The notes: generated from the sequence alone by a model not told the origin. DNA of 64,000 nucleotides from Gordonia sp. X0973 (GCF_013348785.1 NZ_CP054691.1:186001-250000), one strand, 5' to 3'; positions 10,502-19,380 are shown, counted from the stretch's first letter. Program-made: numbers and translations.

Positions 10502-11854
10502 ATGACCGCGATCGCGACACTGGTCCGCGAGCCCGAGATCTGCGCCACCTGGGCGCGCGCCGGACTCGCCGACGACTACCTGGTTTACGAGGGTGTGGAC
10601 GGCTGGGTCTTCGCCGGCGGCGTCCGCACCGAGATCATCCTGACCGCCCGCGACGTGCGCGTCACCACCCACGACGCGCAGGGCAACGCGCAGGTGCGCA
10701 CCACCGCGTACAACGCCCGCCCGGCGCAGGCCCTGGAGGAGGCGCTGGCCGGACTCGACCTCGACGAGTGGCGGGCCTACGGCTGGGTCGGCTTCGACTT
10801 CTGCGCCCCCTTCCTCGGCGCCGCCGATCATCTCGCCGACGGTGCCGTGCTGGCCCACATCGTGGTGCCCGAGTTCGAGGCCTTCCTCGACGGCGGGGCG
10901 GAGGGCGTCGACGGCATCAGGTTCGTCGGAGCCGACGAGCAGCTGCGCGAGCGGATGCGCGAATTGGCGCAGCGACCGATCGTCGTCGACGACGAGGCGC
11001 GCATGCCGCTGTCGGTCGACGAGGATCCCACCGACTACCGCGGCCGGGTGGCCACCGCGATCGGGGAGATCCACGCCGGGCGCTACGAGAAGGTCATCAT
11101 GTCCCGCGAGGTGACGGTGCCCTTCGACGTCGACGTCCCCGCGACCTACCTGACCGGGCGCCAGGCCAACACCCCGGCCCGCTCGTTCCTGTTCCGCCTC
11201 GGCGGGCTGGAGGCGGCCGGGTTCTCCCCGGAACTGGTCGGCTCCGTTGCCGCCGACGGACTGATCACCACCGAGCCGCTCGCCGGTACCCGGGCCTTCA
11301 GCGTTTCGCCCGACGAGGATATGGCGGCTCGCGCCGACTTGGAGAGCGACGCGAAAGAGATTGTGGAGCACGCGATTTCGGTGCGGACCTCCTACGCGGA
11401 GGTGGACAGCGTCGCCGTGGCCGGCACGACGGCGGTCAGCGAATTCATGACGGTCAAGCCGCGCGGCAGTGTGCAGCATTTGGCGTCGACGGTCATCGGC
11501 CGGCTGGCCGCTCCCTACTCCGCGTGGGACGCGCTGGAGGTGCTGTTCCCGTCGGTGACGGCGTCGGGCATCCCGAAGGCACCCGCGATCGATGCGATCT
11601 ACCGCTTGGAGGCGAGCAGGCGGCGCGCCTACTCGGGTGCCGTGGTCACGGTCTCCTCGTCGGGGGATCTGGAGGCGGCCCTGGTGCTGCGCACGGTCTT
11701 CCGCGACGGTGAGCGGAGCTGGCTGCGTGCCGGCGCCGGCGTCGTCGGGCAGAGCAACCCGGAGCGGGAGTTCACCGAGACCTGCGAGAAGCTGGGCAGC
11801 GTTGCGCCCTATCTCGTCGCCGAGACCTCCGGCGGAGACGGGGACCGACGATGA
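10502..11854 (+). CDS. Salicylate synthase (MbtI family)
   Basis: 450 residues of the chorismate-binding MST family that turns chorismate into salicylate through isochorismate. The protein follows mycobacterial MbtI closely from memory: [15 protein letters not shown] at the start, [75 protein letters not shown] and a WLRAGAGVV end. Salicylate would be the aryl cap of the siderophore. ATG 10502 has GGAAGGA nine nt upstream (10486-10492). An in-frame ATG at 10457, overlapping the upstream stop as ATGA, would add 15 residues and cannot be excluded. No salicylate-AMP ligase lies in the window, so it is presumably upstream. Confidence 0.92.
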   Translation: MTAIATLVREPEICATWARAGLADDYLVYEGVDGWVFAGGVRTEIILTARDVRVTTHDAQGNAQVRTTAYNARPAQALEEALAGLDLDEWRAYGWVGFDFCAPFLGAADHLADGAVLAHIVVPEFEAFLDGGAEGVDGIRFVGADEQLRERMRELAQRPIVVDDEARMPLSVDEDPTDYRGRVATAIGEIHAGRYEKVIMSREVTVPFDVDVPATYLTGRQANTPARSFLFRLGGLEAAGFSPELVGSVAADGLITTEPLAGTRAFSVSPDEDMAARADLESDAKEIVEHAISVRTSYAEVDSVAVAGTTAVSEFMTVKPRGSVQHLASTVIGRLAAPYSAWDALEVLFPSVTASGIPKAPAIDAIYRLEASRRRAYSGAVVTVSSSGDLEAALVLRTVFRDGERSWLRAGAGVVGQSNPEREFTETCEKLGSVAPYLVAETSGGDGDRR

Positions 11855-13056
11855 GCGCCGGATTGGCGCCGACCGCCGCGTTCACCGAGCCGCTGCCACT
11901 GGACGAGTACCGCGCCTTGCTCGACGAAGTCTTCGACGACGAGGTCACCGCGATGGTGCACGAGGCCGAGCGCACCGAGCTGTTCCCCCGGGCGCTGCTC
12001 GAAAAGCTCGGCGCCGCAGGGGTTTTCCGCGCCAAGTGGGCGGGCCAGACCAAGCCCGACGTCGCGAAGCTCTTCGAACTCGGCTACCGGCTGGGACGCA
12101 CCGCGTCGACCGGTGTCGGCGTCGGCGTCAGCCTGCACGACTCGGGCATCGCGACGCTGCGCCGCTTCGGCAAGACCGACTACCTCAAGGCGGTCACGGA
12201 GCGGGCTCTCGACGGCGCGGAGGTGCTGTGTATCGGGGCGTCGGAGGAGTCCGGCGGGTCCGACCTGCAGATCGTCGGGACCGAAGTCTCGGCTGAAACC
12301 AACGGCGGCGCAAAGGGATTCCGGGTTCGCGGACGAAAGAAGTTCTGCTCCCTCTCGCCGATCGCCGGGCACATGATCGCCGTCGCGCGCAACGTCGATG
12401 ACGGCAGCACGCACGGCAACAACGTCGTCGTCGCCGTCGCGATGGATGATCCGGGCGTCGTCGTCGGTGATCGCTATCGCAAGCTCTCGGCCGGTCCGCT
12501 CGACACCGCCCCCGTCGACATCGACACGTGGGTGCCCGAGGAGGCGCTGATCGCGCGGCCCGGCACGGGGCTGGCCGTGATCAGTTGGGGACTCGCACAC
12601 GAGCGGCTGTCGGTCGCGGCGCAGTGCGCGGCGGCCTGCGACCTCATCCTGGGCATCACGCTGGCCCGGATGATGGACCGCGAGCAGTTCGGCAAGCGGC
12701 TCTACGACCACCAGGCGCTGCGGTTGCGCGTCGCCGACCTGCAGGCCCGCGTCGACACCCTGCGCTTCGCCCTCGACGGGATCGCCGCGGCCGGCCCGAT
12801 GAACCTGCGCACCGCCGCCGCGATCAAGGTGACCGCCGTGCGGCTGGCCGAGGAGGTGGCCGGGGAATGCCTGCACATCTTCGGCGGCTCCGGCTTCCTG
12901 ACCGACGAGACGCCGCTGGGCCGCTGGTGGCGCGACATCAAGCTCGGCCGGGTGGGTGGCGGCACCGACGAGGTGCTGTGGGAACTCGTGGCCGCGGCGA
13001 TGAAGCCCAACACCGAGGCCTACGAGAACCTCTCGTCCTTTACGGTGGTCGAGTGA
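11851..13056 (+). CDS. Acyl-CoA/acyl-ACP dehydrogenase of the siderophore operon (MbtN-like role)
   Basis: A 401-residue acyl-CoA dehydrogenase with all three domains: an N-terminal helical part, a middle domain with [13 protein letters not shown], and a C-terminal domain with [16 protein letters not shown] and IFGGSGFL. In mycobactin pathways a similar enzyme (MbtN/FadE14) desaturates the fatty acyl chain on the siderophore. Nocardichelin-type compounds also carry an unsaturated acyl group, so the same role is inferred. The start overlaps the salicylate synthase stop (ATGA). The last residues (VVE, stop) are written by the first 12 bp of a 48-bp repeat beginning at 13044. Confidence 0.87.
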   Translation: MSAGLAPTAAFTEPLPLDEYRALLDEVFDDEVTAMVHEAERTELFPRALLEKLGAAGVFRAKWAGQTKPDVAKLFELGYRLGRTASTGVGVGVSLHDSGIATLRRFGKTDYLKAVTERALDGAEVLCIGASEESGGSDLQIVGTEVSAETNGGAKGFRVRGRKKFCSLSPIAGHMIAVARNVDDGSTHGNNVVVAVAMDDPGVVVGDRYRKLSAGPLDTAPVDIDTWVPEEALIARPGTGLAVISWGLAHERLSVAAQCAAACDLILGITLARMMDREQFGKRLYDHQALRLRVADLQARVDTLRFALDGIAAAGPMNLRTAAAIKVTAVRLAEEVAGECLHIFGGSGFLTDETPLGRWWRDIKLGRVGGGTDEVLWELVAAAMKPNTEAYENLSSFTVVE

Positions 13057-13215
13057 ATTCGAGGCGCTAGCCGAGAATTTGTATCGAGACCTCGCAACCA
13101 AACGTCGCCTGTTCGGTGGTCGAGTGCCGACGAAGCACGGTGGTCGAGTGCCGACGAGGCGCTAGCCGAGTTGGTGTATCGAGACCCCGAGTTGGTGTAT
13201 CGAGACCTCGCAACC
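13044..13215. repeat. Cluster of 48-bp elements between the siderophore operon and the thiolase
   Basis: Complete copies lie at 13044-13091 and 13139-13186, with partial ones between and after. The unit begins GGTGGTCGAGTG, has a central GCGCTAGCC and ends GTATCGAGACC, so its two ends are imperfect inverted repeats. The first copy supplies the stop codon of the acyl-CoA dehydrogenase. No gene is visible here. Confidence 0.85.
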
Positions 13216-13224
13216 CGAATTCGT

Positions 13225-14358
13225 CTACGCGACCAACTCCAGGATCGTCGCGTTGGCCATCCCGCCGGCCTCGCACATGGTTTGCAGGCCGTAGCGGATG
13301 TTGTGGTCACGCATGTGGTGGACCAGGCGCGTCATCAGGATGGCGCCGGATCCGCCGAGCGGATGTCCGACGGCGATGGCTCCGCCCAGCGGGTTGAGTA
13401 CGTCGTCGTCGGCACTCATCTCCGCCTGCCATGCCAGGGGTACGGGAGCGAAGGCCTCGTTGACCTCGAAGGCGCCGATGTCGCTGATCGAGAGGCCGGA
13501 GCGGTCGAGCGCCTTCTGCGTCGCGGGGATCGGTCCGGTCAGCATGATGACCGGGTCGTCGGCGGCCAGCACCGCGGTGTGGATGCGCGCCAGCGGTGTC
13601 CAGCCCTGCTGTTTGGCGTAGTCGCCGGTGGTGATGAGCAGACCCGCGGCCCCGTCGGAGATCTGCGACGAGTTGCCCGCGGTGATGACGCCGTTCTCGT
13701 CGAAGGCGGTCTTCAAGCCGCCGAGTTTCTCCATGGTGGTGCCGCGGCGCAGCCCCTCGTCGACGGTGAGTTCGTCCATCTTGACCAGCTGATCGTCGAA
13801 GGCGCCGGCGTCGATGGCGGCGGCGGTGCGCTCGTGCGAGCGCGCCGAGTAGTCGTCGACCTGGGTGCGCGACATCCCCCATTTGCGCGCGACCATCTCC
13901 GCGCCGATGCCCTGGTTGAAACCGTCGACGCCGTACCGGTCCAGCACCGACGGCGGATAGGGTTCGCCGCCGGCTCGGGCCGAGCCCATCGGCACGCGCG
14001 ACATGGATTCGACGCCCCCGGCGATCGCTACGTCGTAGTGGCCGGCGATCACCCCGGCCGCGGCGAAGTGCACAGCCTGCTGCGCGGAACCGCATCGACG
14101 GTCGACGACGGTGGCCGGCACCGACTCGGGCCAGCCCGCGGCGAGGACCCCGACGCGACCGATGCTGCCGGCCTGATCACCCACCTGGCTGACGCAACCC
14201 CACACCACGTCGTCGACGGTCGCCGGGTCGAATCCGTTTCGCTCCGCCAGGGCGGTGAGCACTTTCGCCGTCAGATCACCGGGATGGATCCCGGCCAATG
14301 AACCGTTCCGCTTGCCGATCGGGGTTCGTACTGCGTCGACGATGACCGCATCTCTCAT
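13225..14358 (-). CDS. Thiolase (acetyl-CoA acyltransferase)
   Basis: A 377-residue thiolase for beta-oxidation or acetoacetyl-CoA chemistry. Signatures: the nucleophilic Cys in RRCGSAQQAV near residue 88, NEAFAPVPLAW, AVGHPLGGSGA with the active His, and the second Cys in MCEAGGMANA near the end. The start MRDAVIVDAVRTPIGKR is typical; another ATG three codons upstream (14367) is possible. The thioesterase upstream ends 21 nt before it on the same strand, suggesting a small fatty-acid operon. Confidence 0.92.
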   Translation of the reverse strand: MRDAVIVDAVRTPIGKRNGSLAGIHPGDLTAKVLTALAERNGFDPATVDDVVWGCVSQVGDQAGSIGRVGVLAAGWPESVPATVVDRRCGSAQQAVHFAAAGVIAGHYDVAIAGGVESMSRVPMGSARAGGEPYPPSVLDRYGVDGFNQGIGAEMVARKWGMSRTQVDDYSARSHERTAAAIDAGAFDDQLVKMDELTVDEGLRRGTTMEKLGGLKTAFDENGVITAGNSSQISDGAAGLLITTGDYAKQQGWTPLARIHTAVLAADDPVIMLTGPIPATQKALDRSGLSISDIGAFEVNEAFAPVPLAWQAEMSADDDVLNPLGGAIAVGHPLGGSGAILMTRLVHHMRDHNIRYGLQTMCEAGGMANATILELVA

Positions 14359-14378
14359 GCGGTCCATTCTGGCCGGGA

Positions 14379-15176
14379 TCAGCCCTGCGGGTCCTTGAAA
14401 TAGACCAGCTGGGTGGTGGTGGCCAGCAGGGTGTCGCCACCCCAGATCTGGGCGTACTGGTCGAAGTGGCCGTTGCCGAAACGGGCGCCGCGGGCGGTAC
14501 CGAGGACGTGGTCGGTGCCCTGGGCGGCGAGTTCGTCGGGTGTCGCGTGGAAGTAGGTGGTCAGGGTGATCGTCCCGGCCGGCATGTAGGTGCCGTGGCG
14601 CAGGAAGACGCGCGGGAAGAAGGCGTCGGTCATCGAGGTGAGCGCCGGGTAGTCCAACGGGCGCTCGGGGAGATCGCGCAGCCACACCGTCGACGTGGAG
14701 TCGTCGGACTTGGCCTCCAGGCTGCCCGCGACGAAGCGCTTGTCGTAGTTGCGGGCCCAGGCGATGAACTCCGGGAAGTCAACGGCGGCAACAGCTTCTG
14801 GTGCGGGCACCTGCGGGCGCTGTGCCTCCGTGTCGGCCCAGGTCTCGCGGTGGATCCCGAAGACGGCGCTGCCCGTCGACACCGTCGCGCCCTCCTGCTC
14901 GATGGTGAAGGTCCAGTGCTGGTTGGTCCGATTGGTGCGCACGATCGTCGTGTGCAGATCCCAGGTCCCGCTGGCGACCGGCGCCACATAGTTGAGGGTC
15001 AGGGAGAGCGGCTGCCCGAGGACGTCGGGGTGGTGTTGCAACGCGTTGACGACAGTGGCCGCGGTGATTCCGCCGAAGGGGCCGACCATGTTGTCGTAGG
15101 CCGAGTGGGTGGTGGCGCGGAAGACGCCGTCGGGCAGGGCCGCGACGGTGATCGCCTCGTCGAAGACATGGGTCAT
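14379..15176 (-). CDS. TesB-like acyl-CoA thioesterase
   Basis: 265 residues of the double-hotdog thioesterase type. The N-terminal half shows NMVGPFGGITAATVVNAL and a strand-rich core; the C-terminal half has a second hotdog with LTTYFHATPDEL and ARFGNGHFDQ. It would hydrolyse acyl-CoA to free acid and CoA. It lies just upstream of the thiolase on the same strand, separated by 20 nt, consistent with shared transcription. The acyl preference is unknown. Confidence 0.78.
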   Translation of the reverse strand: MTHVFDEAITVAALPDGVFRATTHSAYDNMVGPFGGITAATVVNALQHHPDVLGQPLSLTLNYVAPVASGTWDLHTTIVRTNRTNQHWTFTIEQEGATVSTGSAVFGIHRETWADTEAQRPQVPAPEAVAAVDFPEFIAWARNYDKRFVAGSLEAKSDDSTSTVWLRDLPERPLDYPALTSMTDAFFPRVFLRHGTYMPAGTITLTTYFHATPDELAAQGTDHVLGTARGARFGNGHFDQYAQIWGGDTLLATTTQLVYFKDPQG

Positions 15177-15195
15177 CCCTCGACCCTAACCGCGC

Positions 15196-16152
15196 CTATC
15201 CGGTGGTGGCCGCTCGGTCCTCGTCGCCCATCTGATCCTCGAGTTCGGCGGGGGAGTAGTCGAGATCGATCTCGGCGGGCGAGCGTCCCCGCGCCGACTC
15301 GATTGCGCCCAGGCGACGCTGCGCGCGGTCGGCGGCATAGGCGACGAACTCGGCGTTGTCGATGCCGAACGGCGGCTCGTCGAACTGCTCGTTGACCCAG
15401 GAGATCATGTCGAGCGCCGTCGGCAGCAACTCGCCCATCCGCTCGGTGACGACCTCCCACAGCGAGTCGTCGGCGGCGACGTGGCGTCGGCAGGTGAAGG
15501 TGCCCCAGGCCATGTGGCGGCGCTCGTCGTCGGAGATGTGGCCGATGAGGCTCTGCATGCCGTGCAGGATGTTGTTCTCGGCGCAGACCTTGTTCCACGC
15601 GAAATAGCCGGTCAGCGCGAGGCTGCCCTCGATGACGTGGTTGTAGGTGACGCTGGCGCGGACCTGGTTGCGCGGCGAGGGGTCGTCGCGCAGGATGCCG
15701 AGGGATTGCGGCAGTTCCTCGTAGAACAGCTTGCGGTAGTGCGGGTTCTCGGCGACGAAGGGATGGAGGTCGTCGGTCAGGCCGACCGCGTCCATCCAGA
15801 GCCGGAAACCCTGCGCGTGCTTGGCCTCCTCGAGGCAGAACTGGGAGAGGTACATCTCGTCGCCGAAGCGTCCCTCCGCCGACATGGCGCTCATGAACGG
15901 CTGGATGTCCTCGGTGACGGCCTCCTCACCCGCGACGAACTGTGCGACTAGGTAGCAGGCGCTGCGACGTTGCTCGTCGTCGAGGCCGTGCCAATCGGCG
16001 GCCTCCTTGCCGAAGTCGATGTCGGCCGGGTTCCAGGTCTTGGCGTTGCCCTTGGTGAACAGGCGCAGCGGAAAGGCATCCCAGTGCAGACCGCCGGCGC
16101 GCAACGACGCGAAGCCGTCGCGGAGCTCGGGTGATTCGTGAGTCGTGGTCAT
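15196..16152 (-). CDS. R2-like ligand-binding oxidase (R2lox)
   Basis: 318 residues closely following mycobacterial R2lox (Rv0233 type), a Mn/Fe ferritin-like oxidase with a bound fatty acid, not a ribonucleotide reductase. By recalled alignment with the M. tuberculosis protein, every special residue is kept at a constant offset of +8. The metal ligands are E76, E109, H112, E175, E210 and H213, and the ether-crosslink pair is V79 and Y170. [16 protein letters not shown] and [19 protein letters not shown] are nearly identical blocks. The physiological reaction of the family is unknown; lipid metabolism is suspected, and a thioesterase and thiolase lie directly downstream on the same strand. 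Confidence 0.92.
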   Translation of the reverse strand: MTTTHESPELRDGFASLRAGGLHWDAFPLRLFTKGNAKTWNPADIDFGKEAADWHGLDDEQRRSACYLVAQFVAGEEAVTEDIQPFMSAMSAEGRFGDEMYLSQFCLEEAKHAQGFRLWMDAVGLTDDLHPFVAENPHYRKLFYEELPQSLGILRDDPSPRNQVRASVTYNHVIEGSLALTGYFAWNKVCAENNILHGMQSLIGHISDDERRHMAWGTFTCRRHVAADDSLWEVVTERMGELLPTALDMISWVNEQFDEPPFGIDNAEFVAYAADRAQRRLGAIESARGRSPAEIDLDYSPAELEDQMGDEDRAATTG

Positions 16153-16236
16153 GTCGCGACCATAACGCCGGGTGCGGGTGGCTCGTGGCGGTTCGGGCAG
16201 CGGTCGGTGAGGATCGAGGGGTGTTCGGTGACGTGG

Positions 16237-16542
16237 CTAGTGCTCCCCGTCGACGTAAAACCAGCGGCCGTCTTCCTTGACGAAGGTGGAGCGCTCGTGG
16301 AGGACGCCGAGTTCACCGTCGGCGTCGAGATAGGTGGCGCGGAACTCGACGATTCCGGTCTCGTCGTCGGCTCCGCCGGCCTCGGTGTCGACGATCTGCA
16401 ATCCTCGCCACCGCGGGTTGTCGGCGAGGTCGAGTGCTTCCGGTCGCGTCGACGGGTGCCAGGTGTCGAGTAGCCACTGCGCATCCCCGTCGCGGAAGGC
16501 CGCGAACCGTGAGCGCATCAGTTCCTCGGCTGTCGTGGGCAC
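16237..16542 (-). CDS. YchJ-like domain protein lacking the zinc SEC-C motif
   Basis: 101 residues matching the NTF2-like middle domain of YchJ/UPF0225 proteins: TAEELMRSRFAAFRDGDAQ, LLDTWHPSTRP, GIVEFRATYLD, LHERSTFVKEDGRWFYVDGE. The usual N-terminal CPCGSG metal-binding segment is absent; the protein starts directly at MPTTAEELMRSR. Its biochemical role is unknown. It stands alone between R2lox and a palindromic repeat. Confidence 0.8.
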   Translation of the reverse strand: MPTTAEELMRSRFAAFRDGDAQWLLDTWHPSTRPEALDLADNPRWRGLQIVDTEAGGADDETGIVEFRATYLDADGELGVLHERSTFVKEDGRWFYVDGEH

Positions 16543-16562
16543 GTTGTGCAGGTTAGTCCGTG

Positions 16563-16630
16563 TTCCTCCCGCACAATTCTGTTCCTCCCGCAGAAGCTAC
16601 GTCGGGACGAACAGAAAGGTGCGGGAGGAA
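16563..16630. repeat. 68-bp nested palindromic element, copy A
   Basis: The outer arms TTCCTCCCGCAC and GTGCGGGAGGAA are perfect inverted repeats. Inner arms TTCTGTTC / GAACAGAA and TCCCG / CGGGA nest inside. Copy B at 17265-17332 has the same orientation and nearly the same sequence. The stop of the lipoprotein gene follows 3 nt after copy A. It may work as a transcription terminator or be a small mobile palindrome. Confidence 0.8.
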
Positions 16631-16632
16631 GG

Positions 16633-17238
16633 TCAGCTATTCGTCCAGGTGATGCCCGGCCGGCCCGGGATCGACGTCGAGTTGTCGATTCCGATCAGTT
16701 CGAGCGACGCGATCGTCTCGCCGGGTTCGGTGGTCGCTTCCATGTTGCAGGAGGTGAAGCCGCCCGGCGCGGGAGTCAGCGTCGCCGGGCACGCGGTGAA
16801 GGCGCCCAAGACCTGGAAGAGCGGCGTCTCGTTCCCGCTCGAGGTCGTCGCGGAGAACGACGGGGTGATGCCGTACTCCATCGACGCGGTGTTGCGCGAG
16901 TCTGCGGGCGTGAGGAATCCTCGGGCGTAGTAGACGTCGGCGACCTTCTGCATCGCGTCGCCGGTGACCTTCGCGAAGTCGGCCCTGTTCGCCTTCTGAA
17001 TCGAGGTCACCGTGAGCTCGATCCGAAACACCTTGCCGTCACGGTGCACGTCGAGTCCGGCCGGCTGACCGATCTTGAGCACCGTTCCCGGTGCCGTCAG
17101 CGGAACGTTCCGGATTGTCGGTGGCGGCGTCGACGACGAACTGACCAGGTGCGACGAGGAGTCGGTACCGCAGGCCGCGGTGGCGGCCACGGCCAGTGTC
17201 GTTGCGACGACGGTGAGCCGTCGAATCCTTGCCGTCAT
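16633..17238 (-). CDS. Putative secreted lipoprotein, unknown function
   Basis: 201 residues. The N-terminus has arginines, a hydrophobic stretch (LTVVATTLAVAATAA) and a lipobox-like ATAAC with Cys near residue 23, followed by a Ser/Thr-rich linker, so it is probably lipidated and surface-anchored. The body is predicted mostly strand (VFRIELTVTSIQKA, FQVLGAFTACPATLTPAPG) and has two further Cys. It resembles DUF4352-type extracellular beta domains only in general character. The gene sits exactly between two direct copies of a 68-bp palindromic element. Confidence 0.72.
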   Translation of the reverse strand: MTARIRRLTVVATTLAVAATAACGTDSSSHLVSSSSTPPPTIRNVPLTAPGTVLKIGQPAGLDVHRDGKVFRIELTVTSIQKANRADFAKVTGDAMQKVADVYYARGFLTPADSRNTASMEYGITPSFSATTSSGNETPLFQVLGAFTACPATLTPAPGGFTSCNMEATTEPGETIASLELIGIDNSTSIPGRPGITWTNS

Positions 17239-17264
17239 CTGATCCCCCGTGGTTCGTGGCAGCG

Positions 17265-17332
17265 TTCTTCCCGCACAATTCTGTTCCTCCCGCAGAAGCT
17301 ACGTCGGGATAAGCGGAAAAGTACGGGAGGAA
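17265..17332. repeat. 68-bp nested palindromic element, copy B
   Basis: Same element and orientation as copy A (16563-16630), with outer arms TTCTTCCCGCAC and GTACGGGAGGAA. The shared core runs through CAATTCTGTTCCTCCCGCAG and AAGCTACGTCGGGA. It lies between the lipoprotein start and the VIT1/CCC1 stop. Confidence 0.8.
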
Positions 17333-17341
17333 GGGCCCGGA

Positions 17342-18028
17342 CTATTGCAGCAGTCCACCGGCGAAGTACGACACCGCGAGTGTGCCCAGGCCCAAGACCA
17401 GAGAGCGGAGCACGGTCGCCCACGGATTGGAATGGCCGCGTCTGGACAAGATGAACGACGTGATCGTCAGGCAGATGGCGGTGCCGGTCGCGAGCCACCC
17501 CACTCGCCACTCCCACGGCGTCACGAGGCTGCCCACGAGCGGCAGAACCGCGCCGATGAGGAATGCCGCTCCGGCCTGCAGGGCGTCGCGCCAGGCCTGG
17601 TGGACGGTCGTGGTTTCGCGGAGGCCGTACTCGATGACGAGTTGGGCGCCCAGCGCGTCGCCGGCGGCGAGGTCGTCGGCGACCTGGTGTGCGGTCGACG
17701 TACCCACTCCACGGGCTTCGAGCCAGTCGACGATCTCGGCCTTCTCCTCGTCGGGAGTCATCCGCAGGCGCGCCTCTTCCTTGGCGACGAGGTCTTGCTC
17801 GGCCTCACGGTCGGCGAGGCGTTCGCCGAGCTTGGCGCCGAAGACGGTGAGTGCGCCGACGATGGCGTTGAGGGTGATCACCGCGTAGGCGGTGCGCGGC
17901 GCGACCTCGGCTCCGGCCAGGCCGAGCGCCATGCCCGCTACGGCGACGATGCCGTCGTTGACCTCGGTGATCCAGCTTCGGATCTCGCCGGGGTCGGAGT
18001 CCCGCCATCTCGGAATCGGCAACCGCAT
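17342..18028 (-). CDS. VIT1/CCC1-family iron/manganese transporter-like membrane protein
   Basis: 228 residues. The N-terminal segment RSWITEVNDGIVAVAGMALGLAGA is the family hallmark, followed by a membrane helix (AYAVITLNAIVGALTVFGAKLGERLADREAEQD) and a charged cytosolic hairpin (residues 75-125, like the Fe-binding MBD region). Three C-terminal helices follow (AAFLIGAVLPLVGSL, GWLATGTAICLTITSFIL, VLRSLVLGLGTLAVSYFAGG). Family members move Fe2+ or Mn2+ out of the cytosol. The metal is not decided here. It is probably transcribed alone or with the small gene upstream. Confidence 0.85.
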   Translation of the reverse strand: MRLPIPRWRDSDPGEIRSWITEVNDGIVAVAGMALGLAGAEVAPRTAYAVITLNAIVGALTVFGAKLGERLADREAEQDLVAKEEARLRMTPDEEKAEIVDWLEARGVGTSTAHQVADDLAAGDALGAQLVIEYGLRETTTVHQAWRDALQAGAAFLIGAVLPLVGSLVTPWEWRVGWLATGTAICLTITSFILSRRGHSNPWATVLRSLVLGLGTLAVSYFAGGLLQ

Positions 18029-18045
18029 GCGACGAGACTACGGGT

Positions 18046-18222
18046 CTACGACGTGGGTTTGACCAGCTTGTCGGAGACCTCCATCGCCATGGACATGATG
18101 TCGTCGGCCGAGTAGTTGCGGCCGGGGTGCTGCTCGGCGAGGTGGGCTTGGACATCATCGACGAAGCGATCGCTTAGCGACGTGATGTTCTGCCCGCAGG
18201 GGCAAATCAGTTGGTAGGCCAC
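18046..18222 (-). CDS. Small DUF1059-like protein
   Basis: 58 residues beginning VAYQLICPCGQNITSLSDRF and ending in a short helix (DDIMSMAMEVSDKLVKP). I chose GTG 18222 because a strong AAGGAGG lies 7 nt upstream on this strand; a longer upstream frame lacks coding character. The CPCG pair near the N-terminus and the length fit DUF1059 small proteins, whose function is unknown. It is followed 17 nt downstream by the VIT1/CCC1 gene on the same strand. Confidence 0.75.
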   Translation of the reverse strand: MAYQLICPCGQNITSLSDRFVDDVQAHLAEQHPGRNYSADDIMSMAMEVSDKLVKPTS

Positions 18223-18370
18223 GGTGACGCCTCCTTGGTTCCGGGGTCCTTCTGCGACGCTAACGAGAATTCTGGTCACTCGTGGTGCTCTTGCGACGTT
18301 CCGCGGAACGCCGGCGTACGTGCCGTAGGCGGTGGCAGTGTTCGGGTTGGAGAACGAGGAGGTGCGACTC

Positions 18371-19150
18371 ATGACTCCAGACCTGACGCCCGACGAATTC
18401 AAGCTCTTTGCCGAACTACCCGAATGCGTCGACGACGAATCCGTGGCAGTGGGAAACGTGTCGATGCGGAGGAGGCTCAAGTGGGGTGAAACGCGGTACA
18501 ACCACGCCCGCCTCGGGCTACTTGGCAAAGGACTGGTAGCTCGAGCGCCTGGACGCGGCGGGGCACTCCGCCGTTTGCCTGGCTGGGAGGTCTCCGGATC
18601 TGGACCAGAGAGGGGTCTCTACGGTCCACTGCGAGAGACACTCAGTGGTCGGTGGTCTGCGGAGCGGGACCTCAAGCCGCTTCTGATTGAAGAGACGGCC
18701 TATGCCGGAAGGCGGGATACAGGTGGCCGGTGGACCAGGCCAGACCTTGTTGCGATCGGTCTTCGAGGGTTTCCTTACGTGCCGCAGTCTCAGTTCGAAG
18801 TCATCACGTTTGAGGTCAAAACCATGGCCAACCTGAATGTCATTGCCGTGTACGAGGCGATGGGTCATCGTCGCGCGTCGACCCATTGCTACGTCCTCCT
18901 TGAGCTTCGTGACGTGGTGGCCAAGGCCGAGGAACCGATGGTTCGACGGGTCGCAAACGCGGCGCGCGAGCATGGCGTTGGCGTCATCACGTTTGACGAC
19001 CCGGGCGATTTCGATACCTGGGATGAGGTCGTACCCGCGCGTCGAACGGAGACCCCACCCGAAGCGTTGAATCGGTTCATTCAGGATCAGGTTTCCGGTG
19101 AGGGACGTCTGGAGCTATCAGCTGGTTTAGCCGGGTTGGCCACCGGATAG
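18371..19150 (+). CDS. Winged-helix protein with PD-(D/E)xK nuclease signature
   Basis: 259 residues, not recognised as a named family. Residues 1-75 look like a winged helix (EFKLFAELPE, MRRRLKWGETRYNHARLGLLGKGLV). The middle carries P124-D125 in RPDLVAIG, then a strand ending E148-V-K150 in ITFEVKTM, a classic PD-(X)22-ExK nuclease pattern, followed by helix and strand AVYEAMGHRRASTHCYVLLEL. It stands immediately before the NaeI/NgoMIV restriction genes and shares their lower-GC codon use. Inferred role: restriction or defence nuclease, or a DNA-binding accessory. ATG 18371 follows GAGGAGG by 8 nt; 230 bp without a gene follow it. Confidence 0.65.
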   Translation: MTPDLTPDEFKLFAELPECVDDESVAVGNVSMRRRLKWGETRYNHARLGLLGKGLVARAPGRGGALRRLPGWEVSGSGPERGLYGPLRETLSGRWSAERDLKPLLIEETAYAGRRDTGGRWTRPDLVAIGLRGFPYVPQSQFEVITFEVKTMANLNVIAVYEAMGHRRASTHCYVLLELRDVVAKAEEPMVRRVANAAREHGVGVITFDDPGDFDTWDEVVPARRTETPPEALNRFIQDQVSGEGRLELSAGLAGLATG

Positions 19151-19380
19151 TCGGTCGGCGGGTGTTGTGTCGCAAGGCCTCCCCCGAGGCGGTGAGATTG
19201 CTGAATGCTCATGGTGAGCCTGGCTGGACTTTCAGCTATCGGACCCGGCTGATGTGGCAATGGCAGTTTAGGTAGTGCGGCACCGCGGAGAGTTTGGAAA
19301 GGCTGTTGTCGACGCACGGATGAAGTGTCTGGGGTACGTGTGTTTGCCGACATTCGCTCGGTTTCGTCTCCATAGCTGGC

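Noticed and set aside
15196-16152. Ribonucleotide reductase small subunit
   Set aside because: The residue set, including the V79/Y170 crosslink pair, is that of R2lox; no large subunit is nearby.
16563-17332. Insertion sequence around the lipoprotein gene
   Set aside because: The flanking palindromes are direct copies, but the enclosed gene is a lipoprotein, not a transposase, and target duplications are not seen.
18223-18528. Extension of the DUF1059-like gene upstream
   Set aside because: The added residues look non-coding, and AAGGAGG stands correctly before GTG 18222.
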